Positions 1 to 7,119 of a stretch of 7,284 nucleotides of DNA are shown here, one piece after another; within the stretch, counting starts at the first letter, position 1; every line of letters begins with the position of its first letter. The notes below the pieces were generated by a model. The model did not search any database and was not told the DNA's origin. It saw only the letters and a program-made list of their open reading frames with translations. The DNA is from Holdemanella sp. (GTDB lineage: Bacteria; Bacillota_I; Bacilli_A; Erysipelotrichales; Erysipelotrichaceae). The translations under genes and the position numbers were made by a program. The stretch covers positions 1 to 7,284 of the forward strand of contig JABUSD010000228.1 in the NCBI GenBank assembly GCA_021442845.1. Direction: 5' to 3'.

Positions 1-30
1 TATTTTTTATTTTTTTTGCGAAATTAGGTA

Positions 31-59
31 TCGAAAATACAAAATAAATGTTATATAAT
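31..59 (+). promoter_or_regulatory. Predicted sigma-A promoter of the adhesin gene
   Basis: The -10 box TATAAT at 54-59 is a perfect consensus match. A -35-like hexamer TCGAAA at 31-36 matches TTGACA at four of six positions and is separated by 17 nt. The predicted transcription start is near 66-67, giving a leader of about 22 nt that holds the Shine-Dalgarno sequence at 75-84. The bases before it (1-18) are a T-rich run that could be the tail of an upstream terminator, but its stem would lie outside the window. This is a prediction from sequence only. Confidence 0.6.
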
Positions 60-74
60 GAAAATGACGTATGG

Positions 75-84
75 AAGGAAGAGG
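75..84 (+). promoter_or_regulatory. Shine-Dalgarno site that fixes the adhesin start at 89
   Basis: The purine run AAGGAAGAGG ends 4 nt before the ATG at 89, with its AAGGA part 8-9 nt away. This favours the ATG at 89 over the in-frame ATG at 71. The ATG at 71 has no ribosome binding site and would lie only about 4 nt from the predicted transcription start. Confidence 0.75.
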
Positions 85-88
85 TTTT

Positions 89-3000
89 ATGAGAATAGGA
101 AAAGAAATTTCAAAGAAACTGATGTATCTAATTGTAGCATTTACAATGTGCCTTGGTACATTTACAAGCCAGGCATATGCTGCAGAATATTTCAGTTCAG
201 ATCTTAGTGAATTCACAAGTGATGTTCAGATTAAGGATCCAGCAGCAGGAGGTGCAATTATAGGAAATAATGGAACCCTCCATGTTGGTAGTTCCTATAG
301 TATTTCTATTGCATTTTCAGAGGTTGAAGATATTGGTGCTGAAAAGCAGTTTCAAGGAAACGGAAGTAAACAGCTGACATACCAACTGCCAACTCAGTTT
401 AAAGTAAAAGCAATATCTAACCAGCCAATTAAATTGGCAAATCAAAGTATTGTAGCAACTTATAGTGTTACAGAATCTGGATATTTAACTGTAAATTTCA
501 TTACAGTTGATAATGAATTATACTTTGACACGTTTAATAATACAGTATTCAGACTTGATTTTGAATGTACAGTTGCTCAAGGAGCTACACAAGGAAATCA
601 GGAAATTGATTTTGGAAACGGCAAGAAATTCAATATGAATATCACAAGCGATGGTGAATTGAATGTTGTAAAAGATGCAGGAAACTATGATGCTACAACA
701 GGACTGATTGAATATACTGTTAAGGTTACCGCTGTCAATGGAAGTGTATCTAGTATCGGTTTGCAAGATAGTATCACTAGCGGTAATGCAAGTATGTCAG
801 GTAAGGGTAATTATTATGGTCTTGATGGTTCAGAATTACCTAAACAGCCAACATCACTTAGTGCAGGAGAAGGATTTATCTGGAAATATAAAGTAAAGGT
901 AGATGATACTGCCTTTGATAATACAAAGGCAGATGGACGTGTAACAGTTAATAACGAAGTAATTGTATCTGGAAAAACAAATGGAAAATCAATTAGTAAG
1001 CCAGCTACTAAAGAAACACATATCAATTATACAAATGTGCAAAAAGAGGCTGTAGAAATTGATAAGGATAAACAGACAATCACATGGAAGATTACATTAG
1101 GTGATGGAAATAGACCTCTTTCTTCTATTTATGGTAATACTGCGAAAATTACAGAAACACTAGATGATGCTGGTTTGTATACACAGTTTTTTACAGGTCA
1201 GAATGTTACGGTAAATTATTATGATGCAACAGGTCAAAAGTCAGAAGGCACGATTAATTGGAGTGGTAGCGGAACATTAAACATTTCAACAAATAATGCA
1301 TATAAGGCAGAATTTGAATTAGTATCTAAATATCAGGCAAAGAACAGCAGTAAGGTAGGACCAGCAACGTTTAAAAATACTGCTTCAATAGGATTAGCAG
1401 GTGGTGGTACAGTCAGTGATGATGCTACTATCAAAAAAGGTGTTGATGGTGTAGGAAAACCAGACTTAACAAAGGTTGTTTCTCGTGATGATAAGAACAA
1501 TGTGCTTCATTATACAATTACGGCAACAATTCCAGCTGGATATGAGGATGTACCAGGGTTCTTCTTAAAGGATACAATCTCAACAATTGGATCAAACCAC
1601 TTCTCGAATGAACCAAAAAATATTGTTATAACGGCTATTCCAGTTGGTTCTACGAATCCGGATGATAAAGTTGTATTTACAGAAGACACATCATATTCCG
1701 TTAATAATACATACTTTACCGAAAATTCTGGTGGTAAAAATGAAATTCTGATTACTTTCTTCAATACAACAACAGGAGATAAAGAAAATTCAAAATGGAC
1801 GTTTGATAAGGATATGATTCTTACCATTGAATATGATTTACCTCTTGATGCTCAATCTAATGGAGTGACTGTACAGGATGCATTGGATAAGGGTGGTGTT
1901 TTAACAAACACAGCAGAGTTAAATTACAACAATGGTGATAAAGTAGAGAAAGATGATGTATATTTCGAAGTATCTGAATACGATAAGAAGGGTGTTTATG
2001 ATTCCAACACAGATATCATCGATTATACATATACTTTCTTAAATAAATATTTGGATAATACTACAATCGTACATGGTGACTATTGCGATGAGCTTATCTT
2101 TACAGATACACTTGGTGGTGGAATGACATATGTGGATCAATCGCTTTATCTGGATTTCTATATCGGTAATGATTTAAAGGCATCTTATAAATATAATGGA
2201 ACTATCGATGGATTAACAAATATCCAGGTTTCTACAAATGATTTTGTTTCAACGGATGGATTAAATACAACTGCCGATACGACTCTGAAAGATAAATACG
2301 TTATTCGATATGTAGATAGAATCGTTTATCGTTATCAGGCAAAAGTGGATAGAGATAGTACTATATTTACAGATGGGAATGCAGGAACCACAGTGGATTT
2401 GAAAAATACAGCAGGTCTTGAAATTTTAAAAAATTCTGATACTAAGAAAAAATCTCCAGATAAAACAAACTACGTTACAGTACCAAACAATACGTTGAAT
2501 AAGGTAACGGCTGGTCTTCATGATGGAAACAAACTTTCATTCACAATTGAATTGAACTATGATGGTGATGATCTTGTATCTGGTGCAAGTACATATACAG
2601 TCGTTGACACGTTATCTTCAAATATCACACCAGTATTAAATACAATTAAAGTTCAGATTAAGAAGGATGGCGATTGGGTTACATATGAAGGTGATTACAA
2701 GTATGATGTTGACAACAATGTACAGGAATTCACAGTTCCAGATTCAGTACCAGTATTGATTACATATGATGTAAAAGTCAATGAAACAGGTAAAAATGTT
2801 ACTATTTCAAATGATGCATCTATTAAAGGACTGGCAAAATTTGAAGATCAGGTTTCGGCTGTATTTGAAGTAAATGAATCAAGTGCAAGTGCATCCGCAT
2901 CTATCGTATACTTTAACCTTTATAAATATGATGGCCAATCAAACAAAGGACTTGAAGATGCAGTCTTTGCGATGTATGGACCACAAGATTCTGCACGTGA

Positions 3001-4378
3001 GGGAGATGCAGCTGAAGATTCTAGAACATATAAAACGAATATTCCAGAGACAATTCAAACATCTGCTGGAGTCGATTTATACTATTACCGCTGTTATGAA
3101 ACGGATGAAAAAGGTGTTGCAGAAATCAGTAGTAAGCTTATGTCTATTGGTGGTATGTATTCATTTAAAGAAGTTGTAGCTCCAGATGGATATGTGAAAG
3201 ATGATAAAACATTATGGACAATCTATGCCTTTGATTATCCTGCTACAGGAGCAGATAATCAAATCAGAGTTATCAAAGCGGATGATACGATAGCCATTGA
3301 AAATAAAGCCGAAGAAGAATCTGAATATGAAATTCTATTCAGCAAGATTGATGTTGGTGGAAAAGAAATTGATGGTGCAACGCTTACAGTATCTGGTAAA
3401 ACTGCTGATGATAAAAAGATCGACGATATCACATGGACAACAGATTTAAAGAAAGAACCAAATGGTCACATCATTAAATTAGAACCAGGAAAATATACAT
3501 TAACAGAAAGCCAGGAACCTTTAGGATATGAAAAGGCAGACAGCATTGACTTCACTATTGATAAAGACGGTAAGGTTTTTGTTGATAATGATGAAGTTAC
3601 TAAGGTTACAATGAAAGATGCCTTTGAGACGTTTAATGTTCTAATCAGCAAGGTAGATATTGGTGGAAAAGAAATTGATGGTGCTGATCTTAAAGTAACG
3701 GGAACCAATGCTGCTGGTGTAAAAATTACTGAAATCACATGGCAAACAGATTTAAAGAAAGAGCCAAATGGTCATACAATTAAATTAGAACCAGGAAATT
3801 ATACATTGACTGAAGTAAATGCTCCTTCAGGATATGATAAGGCAGAAAGTATTGACTTCACAGTTGGAAAAGATGGTAAAGTTCTTGTTGATCAAAAAGC
3901 AGTTAATAAAGTAACAATGATAGATGAATACAAGAAGTTTGAAGTTGTAATCAGCAAGCGAAATGTTGGTGGACAAGAACTGGATGGAGCAACTCTTACA
4001 GTAACAGGATCAAGTACTTCTAGTGGAACTATCAAGCCAATCCAATGGAAATCCGATACAAAGAAAGAACCTAACGGTCATACTATCAAGCGAGAACCTG
4101 GAAGATATACATTGACAGAAGTCTACGCGCCTACAGGATATGCAAAAGCACAGAGCATTGACTTCACAGTTGACAAGGACGGTAAAGTTACCGTAGACGG
4201 AAACGAAGTGACTAAGGTCATCATGGTCGATGAAAAACTGAAAGAAACAGAGACAAATAAGAATGGTCCAAAGACAGGAAATTCTTCTTATAAGATGTTG
4301 TGGATTAATATGATGTTAATCTCATTGGCTGGACTTGTTGTTATCGTATTCTTCGCAAGAAAAGTAGGTAAAATCTAA
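89..4378 (+). CDS. Cell-wall-anchored isopeptide-domain adhesin (CnaA/SpaA/CnaB multidomain surface protein)
   Basis: This is a secreted surface protein of 1429 residues, numbered from the ATG at 89. Residues 1-31 form a signal peptide (Lys-rich start, hydrophobic core 11-25, cleavage after AYA). Residues 32 to about 190 form a beta-rich head resembling MSCRAMM/Cna-type adhesive domains; its ligand is unknown. Five CnaA/DUF11-like domains follow, each with a candidate Lys, Asp in a D(T/S)(L/I) strand, and Asn: K195/D227/N289, K319/E356/N430, K462/D495/N607, K633/D673/N773 and K805/D840/N908. A SpaA domain has K946, E-box E1028 in YSFKEVVAPDGY, and N1072. Three CnaB repeats span 1081-1386. The C-terminus has sorting motif GPKTG (1393-1397), a hydrophobic segment (about 1403-1423) and tail ARKVGKI. 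The family is expected to be extracellular and covalently attached to peptidoglycan by a sortase, none of which is encoded here. Self-formed isopeptide bonds would make it a stiff stalk. It stands alone between its own promoter and terminators. It could instead be a pilus tip or backbone protein, but no pilin partners are seen. Confidence 0.9.
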   Translation: MRIGKEISKKLMYLIVAFTMCLGTFTSQAYAAEYFSSDLSEFTSDVQIKDPAAGGAIIGNNGTLHVGSSYSISIAFSEVEDIGAEKQFQGNGSKQLTYQLPTQFKVKAISNQPIKLANQSIVATYSVTESGYLTVNFITVDNELYFDTFNNTVFRLDFECTVAQGATQGNQEIDFGNGKKFNMNITSDGELNVVKDAGNYDATTGLIEYTVKVTAVNGSVSSIGLQDSITSGNASMSGKGNYYGLDGSELPKQPTSLSAGEGFIWKYKVKVDDTAFDNTKADGRVTVNNEVIVSGKTNGKSISKPATKETHINYTNVQKEAVEIDKDKQTITWKITLGDGNRPLSSIYGNTAKITETLDDAGLYTQFFTGQNVTVNYYDATGQKSEGTINWSGSGTLNISTNNAYKAEFELVSKYQAKNSSKVGPATFKNTASIGLAGGGTVSDDATIKKGVDGVGKPDLTKVVSRDDKNNVLHYTITATIPAGYEDVPGFFLKDTISTIGSNHFSNEPKNIVITAIPVGSTNPDDKVVFTEDTSYSVNNTYFTENSGGKNEILITFFNTTTGDKENSKWTFDKDMILTIEYDLPLDAQSNGVTVQDALDKGGVLTNTAELNYNNGDKVEKDDVYFEVSEYDKKGVYDSNTDIIDYTYTFLNKYLDNTTIVHGDYCDELIFTDTLGGGMTYVDQSLYLDFYIGNDLKASYKYNGTIDGLTNIQVSTNDFVSTDGLNTTADTTLKDKYVIRYVDRIVYRYQAKVDRDSTIFTDGNAGTTVDLKNTAGLEILKNSDTKKKSPDKTNYVTVPNNTLNKVTAGLHDGNKLSFTIELNYDGDDLVSGASTYTVVDTLSSNITPVLNTIKVQIKKDGDWVTYEGDYKYDVDNNVQEFTVPDSVPVLITYDVKVNETGKNVTISNDASIKGLAKFEDQVSAVFEVNESSASASASIVYFNLYKYDGQSNKGLEDAVFAMYGPQDSAREGDAAEDSRTYKTNIPETIQTSAGVDLYYYRCYETDEKGVAEISSKLMSIGGMYSFKEVVAPDGYVKDDKTLWTIYAFDYPATGADNQIRVIKADDTIAIENKAEEESEYEILFSKIDVGGKEIDGATLTVSGKTADDKKIDDITWTTDLKKEPNGHIIKLEPGKYTLTESQEPLGYEKADSIDFTIDKDGKVFVDNDEVTKVTMKDAFETFNVLISKVDIGGKEIDGADLKVTGTNAAGVKITEITWQTDLKKEPNGHTIKLEPGNYTLTEVNAPSGYDKAESIDFTVGKDGKVLVDQKAVNKVTMIDEYKKFEVVISKRNVGGQELDGATLTVTGSSTSSGTIKPIQWKSDTKKEPNGHTIKREPGRYTLTEVYAPTGYAKAQSIDFTVDKDGKVTVDGNEVTKVIMVDEKLKETETNKNGPKTGNSSYKMLWINMMLISLAGLVVIVFFARKVGKI
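3329..4246 (+). repeat. Three tandem 306-bp repeats encoding CnaB2-type isopeptide domains
   Basis: The units are 3329-3634, 3635-3940 and 3941-4246, each exactly 102 codons, with no gaps. Reactive positions recur with identical spacing: Lys 1086/1188/1290 in the (F/I)SK strand, Glu 1140/1242/1344 in the YTLTE box, and Asp 1177/1279/1381 in the closing strand (KVTMKDAF, KVTMIDEY, KVIMVDEK). Lys-to-Glu is 54 residues and Lys-to-Asp 91 in every copy. The closing strand resembles the HIVMVDAY strand of the Streptococcus pyogenes FbaB CnaB2 domain, where Asp bonds to Lys. The nucleotide copies differ at many synonymous sites, so the duplication is not recent. Confidence 0.9.
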
Positions 4379-4386
4379 TATCATTT

Positions 4387-4420
4387 AAAAGGTCAAAGGC
4401 ATTCGCCTCTGGCCTTTTGT
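4387..4420 (+). terminator. Stem-loop just after the adhesin stop
   Basis: The arms 4387-4400 and 4405-4418 pair over 14 positions with one mismatch and one G-U pair, around the loop ATTC. The stem begins with AAAA and ends with TTTT, so it could act on both strands, but the T-run is part of the stem and no long T-tract follows. It lies 8 nt after the adhesin stop codon. It probably acts together with the next hairpin. Confidence 0.65.
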
Positions 4421-4422
4421 CT

Positions 4423-4453
4423 AAGTTTGGGTATACCCAGACTTTATTTTTTT
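4423..4453 (+). terminator. Intrinsic terminator of the adhesin unit
   Basis: The inverted repeat AAGTTTGGGTA / TACCCAGACTT (4423-4444) pairs along its whole length with one G-U pair. It is followed by a T-tract, including seven consecutive T at 4447-4453. This is the better terminator of the pair. It ends only 1 nt before the -10 box assigned to rlmA, so terminator and promoter are packed together. Confidence 0.75.
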
Positions 4454-4454
4454 A

Positions 4455-4460
4455 TATAAT
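4455..4460 (+). promoter_or_regulatory. -10 box of the rlmA-rlmCD operon promoter
   Basis: There is a perfect TATAAT at 4455-4460. No good -35 hexamer sits 16-18 nt upstream, because that stretch is the arm of the terminator hairpin. The distance from the end of the box to the rlmA ATG is 6 nt, so the predicted transcription start falls at or next to the start codon. Confidence 0.5.
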
Positions 4461-4466
4461 AAGGAC

Positions 4467-5240
4467 ATGTTAGTCTGCCCAAAATGTAAATGTGAACTAA
4501 AAAAAGAGAATCAATCCTTTAAATGTATACACAATCATACCTTTGATATTGCGAAACAGGGATATGTCAATCTATCTATGAAACAGAAAAAGAATACGGG
4601 AGATAATGCTTTAATGGTAAAGGCGAGAAGTGCTTTTCTGGAAAAGGATTATTATGATTTTATGCGCCAGTATGTTAAATCAAAAATAGAAGATTTTCAT
4701 ATAGATATATGCATTGATGCAGGATGTGGACAAGGTTATTACACAAAGGAATTCGCTACTGTGGTTAAACATGCCTATGGAATTGATCTAAGTAAGGAAG
4801 CGATTCTTTATGCATCAAAGAAGGATAAGAACAGCTTATATATTGTTGGTAGTTTATTTGATATGCCATTTTTAAATAATACGATTGATTGTATTACATC
4901 GATTTTTGTTCCTTTAGGAGAAAAGGAAATCTATCGCTGTTTAAAACAGGATGGATATTGGATTGTAGTACAGCCAGGTCCTGACCATTTATGGCAGTTA
5001 AAAGAATTCTTATATGAGATACCCTATAAGAATGAAGAAGTAGAAAAGGAAAAGGAAGGTTTTCATCTAGTTAGTCAAAACTGTATATCAAATATATTAT
5101 TTGTGGATGATGTATGGTCATTGTTAGAGATGACACCGTATCGATATAAGACAAAATTAGAAGCGTTAGAAAGGTTAAAGAAATCAGAAGGATTTGATGT
5201 GACTTTTGAATTCGTGGTGAGTATATGGAAAAAAGCTTAA
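4467..5240 (+). CDS. rlmA: 23S rRNA (guanine-N1) methyltransferase, RlmA family
   Basis: This 257-residue protein transfers a methyl group from S-adenosylmethionine to N1 of a guanine in helix 35 of 23S rRNA. The Gram-positive family members (RlmA-II) target G748 and the E. coli type (RlmA-I) targets G745. The N-terminal zinc site is visible as C4, C7, C20 and H24, followed by the family stretch FDIAKQGYVNL (26-36). SAM motif I is DAGCGQG (84-90), and D107 in YGIDLS is the acidic ribose-binding position. Later family matches include VQPGPDHLWQLK and LLEMTPY. Length is close to E. coli RlmA. The ATG at 4467 is the only start that keeps the first zinc cysteines. The AAGGA at 4461-4465 lies only 1 nt before it, too close for normal Shine-Dalgarno use. 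The gene overlaps rlmCD by 16 nt. Assignment to the G748 type is inferred from the host group. Confidence 0.93.
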   Translation: MLVCPKCKCELKKENQSFKCIHNHTFDIAKQGYVNLSMKQKKNTGDNALMVKARSAFLEKDYYDFMRQYVKSKIEDFHIDICIDAGCGQGYYTKEFATVVKHAYGIDLSKEAILYASKKDKNSLYIVGSLFDMPFLNNTIDCITSIFVPLGEKEIYRCLKQDGYWIVVQPGPDHLWQLKEFLYEIPYKNEEVEKEKEGFHLVSQNCISNILFVDDVWSLLEMTPYRYKTKLEALERLKKSEGFDVTFEFVVSIWKKA

Positions 5241-6544
5241 CAATCAAGATAAAAAAGTGGGGAATCAATGGAGAAGGAATTGGATATATTGATCGAAAAC
5301 CAATCTTTGTTCAAGGGGTCTTACCAGATGAATTGGTAGAAGTAGAAATTGAAAAAGAATTTGATAAATATTATAAAGGAAAACTGATTCAGGTGATTGA
5401 AGAATCCCCTCGAAGAAGACATGCCATCTGTCCTATTTGGAAAGAATGTGGAGGCTGTTCTTTAATGCATGTTCAATATAAGGAGCAGTGCAAGATGAAA
5501 GAACAGTCCTTAAAGGAAACCTTAATCAAATATGCAGGATATAAGAAAAGAATCAATCCATTCATGAAGAATACCAATCCATTAGGCTATAGAAATGCAT
5601 GCAAGCTTCCTTTTGGATATGCGGATGGAAAGATTATGACAGGCATGTATGAAAGAGAATCGAATCACTTTATTGGTATGGAACATTGTATTGTTCATTC
5701 AAAAGTATTGGAAACAACAAGAAAACAGATTGTTGAAATCTGTCAGAAGCATAAATGCAAGGTCTATGATAAAAGATTGGAATCTGGGTTTCAGACACTT
5801 GTCTGTAAGGAATTCAATGGAAATATACAGGTAATCTTTGTGACAGGAAAGAATACATTATCCGATGAATTCATTGATGATATCTTAGATATTGAACCAG
5901 TCACATCCATCTGGCAAAGCATTAAAGTAAAGGATTCTATCGATGTATTTGGGGATACGATGATTCATATTGCAGGGGATCGAAATCTTACATTAGAGAT
6001 GCATGACATGAAATTCAATATTCTACCAAAGTCGTTCTTCCAGTTGAATACCGAACAGGCAGATAAACTCTATACATATGTAGAAAGTATTCTACCAGAA
6101 TCAAAGACAGTCATAGAAGCGTATAGTGGAATTGGTGCTATCAGTTTATATATCAAGGATAAAGCACAATCTATTATTGGAATTGAATCCATAAAGGATG
6201 CTGTCGATAATGCCAATGAAAATGCAGCTATCAATCATGCAGACCATGTGCATTTCATCTGTGGTGATGCAGCTAAGGAATGTGAAAAGATTGTAAAGAA
6301 AAAGAAGGTTGATACATTAATTGTCGATCCACCACGCAGTGGATTGGATGAGAATATGAAGGAAACTATCTTAAATTCCAAGATCAGGAATATTATTTAT
6401 ATATCATGCAATCCAAGTACTTTATCAAAGGATTTAGATAAACTGCAAAAGCGATACAATATTCTTTCTGTACAACCAATCGATATGTTCTCACAGACAC
6501 AGCATGTCGAGACGGTAGTATTGTTGACTAAAGTACAGAATTGA
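5225..6544 (+). CDS. rlmCD: 23S rRNA (uracil-C5) methyltransferase, RumA/RlmCD family
   Basis: This 439-residue enzyme makes 5-methyluridine in 23S rRNA using S-adenosylmethionine. The single Gram-positive RlmCD typically modifies both U747 and U1939. An N-terminal TRAM RNA-binding domain covers residues 1-58. Iron-sulfur ligands are C69, C75 and C78 (C-x5-C-x2-C) plus C155. Catalytic-domain motifs are FFQLN with Q273, the SAM loop AYSGIG (299-304), DPPRSG (368-373), the nucleophile C395 in SCNPSTL, and the general base E429 in HVET. All key residues are present and the length is normal. The ATG at 5225 is the first start after the in-frame stop at 5207. It lies inside the end of rlmA, so translation is probably coupled. 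The last 14 codons, starting at HVE, have a second version at 7120-7161, so the 3' end may have been replaced by an integrated element. Another uracil-specific RumA paralogue (C-only or D-only) cannot be excluded. Confidence 0.93.
   Translation: MEKSLTIKIKKWGINGEGIGYIDRKPIFVQGVLPDELVEVEIEKEFDKYYKGKLIQVIEESPRRRHAICPIWKECGGCSLMHVQYKEQCKMKEQSLKETLIKYAGYKKRINPFMKNTNPLGYRNACKLPFGYADGKIMTGMYERESNHFIGMEHCIVHSKVLETTRKQIVEICQKHKCKVYDKRLESGFQTLVCKEFNGNIQVIFVTGKNTLSDEFIDDILDIEPVTSIWQSIKVKDSIDVFGDTMIHIAGDRNLTLEMHDMKFNILPKSFFQLNTEQADKLYTYVESILPESKTVIEAYSGIGAISLYIKDKAQSIIGIESIKDAVDNANENAAINHADHVHFICGDAAKECEKIVKKKKVDTLIVDPPRSGLDENMKETILNSKIRNIIYISCNPSTLSKDLDKLQKRYNILSVQPIDMFSQTQHVETVVLLTKVQN
6503..6544 (+). 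repeat. Left copy of the rlmCD 3' end (candidate attL)
   Basis: This segment is the last 14 codons of rlmCD, encoding HVETVVLLTKVQN and a TGA stop. It aligns without gaps to 7120-7161 at a shift of 617 nt, with 30 of 42 bases identical by my count. The two blocks of strongest identity are CATGT(C/G)GAG(A/G)CGGT at the start and TAAAGTACA(G/A)AATT(G/A)A at the end. The 3' end of rumA/rlmCD is a known integration site for integrative conjugative elements. Under that model the bases after the crossover here would have come with the element and rebuilt the gene. Confidence 0.7.
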
Positions 6545-6545
6545 A

Positions 6546-6555
6546 TATCGCGATA
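6546..6555. repeat. 10-bp palindrome after the left rlmCD end
   Basis: TATCGCGATA is a perfect palindrome with no loop, 1 nt after the rlmCD stop. A similar but longer palindrome, TATTCGCGAATA, follows the right copy of the gene end at 7172-7183. It is not a terminator (no loop, no T-tract). It could be a protein-binding site. Confidence 0.4.
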
Positions 6556-6611
6556 AGTCTTAAATCAGACAATGAACCTTATCTCTTTCTACAACAAGTG
6601 GAGAAATGGTT

Positions 6612-7119
6612 ATGATTTACTTTACAGAAGGTCCCCTTATAATCCGTACCATGGAAGAAGGGGATGGTAAGCTTCTTTGCGATGAGGAAATCGAGCAGGG
6701 CTGGAACCTGACCATCGATAAGTTTGTGAAACGTTACTGTAACTTCACGGAAAGCTGGTGCATCGCGCTGGTCGCTGTTTATGAGGGTAGCTCGGTCGGT
6801 TACATCAACGTGTATTGAGAGTTGGAAAACTGTCCTTTTGCGGGACAGCTGATTTAGGAAATCGTCGATTTCACCGTTCTGGAACGTGTACGCCACCGTG
6901 GTATCGGTTCGCATCTTATGGATGTGGTTGAGCAGATTGCCGCAAAGAGAAGCGACAGTGTATGCCTCGGGGTAGGACTGCACAGTGGCTATGGTAGTGC
7001 CCAACGGATGTATGTGAAGCGCGGCTACATTCCTTACGGTTCAGGCGGGGCTCAAGTTGCGCTTTATAGTCCCTGTATAAATGATGATGAGCTCGTGCTA
7101 TGGTTTAAAAAGAGCGGAC
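6612..7119 (+). pseudogene. Broken GNAT-family N-acetyltransferase
   Basis: Read through its stops, this frame encodes about 169 residues of a GNAT acetyltransferase, which moves an acetyl group from acetyl-CoA to an unidentified amine. The start MIYFTEGPLIIRTMEEGD is preceded by GGAG at 6600-6603, 8 nt from the ATG at 6612. The acetyl-CoA loop RHRGIG (R-x-x-G-x-G) is intact in FTVLERVRHRGIGSHLM, and the tail VGLHSGYGSAQRMYVKRGYIP is a family stretch I recognise. TGA at 6816-6818 and TAG at 6855-6857 interrupt the frame between GYINVY and EIVDF, without any frameshift, which suggests recent decay. Base composition is unlike its neighbours: 31 of 60 bases at 6661-6720 are G or C, against 17 of 60 at 6361-6420 in rlmCD. 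Its 3' end runs out of frame into the second copy of the rlmCD end and stops there at 7146-7148, so the native C-terminus is altered. It was probably acquired by transfer. Confidence 0.82.

Noticed and set aside
71..88. ATG at 71 as start of the adhesin (adds six residues)
   Set aside because: It lacks a Shine-Dalgarno site and would be only about 4 nt from the predicted transcription start. Its own bases form the ribosome binding site for the ATG at 89, which gives a normal signal peptide.
1510..1827. Minus-strand frame of 105 codons inside the adhesin gene, and similar shadows at 518-766, 814-1026 and 3466-3738
   Set aside because: They lie wholly within the conserved plus-strand adhesin frame and show no recognisable protein motif. 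They are shadows of the coding strand.
2874..3179. Plus-strand frame of 101 codons inside the SpaA region
   Set aside because: It is out of frame with the well-supported SpaA domain and without recognisable motifs.
6816..6857. Stop-codon recoding (selenocysteine, pyrrolysine or alternative code)
   Set aside because: Two different stop codons would need recoding in one gene. rlmCD next door ends normally on TGA, and no hairpin or family residue supports recoding. Decay is simpler.
6579..7004. 141-codon reading frame on the minus strand over the GNAT region
   Set aside because: It is the antisense of a recognisable acetyltransferase with family motifs on the plus strand. No domain is recognisable in its translation, and it is open mainly because this segment is GC-richer.
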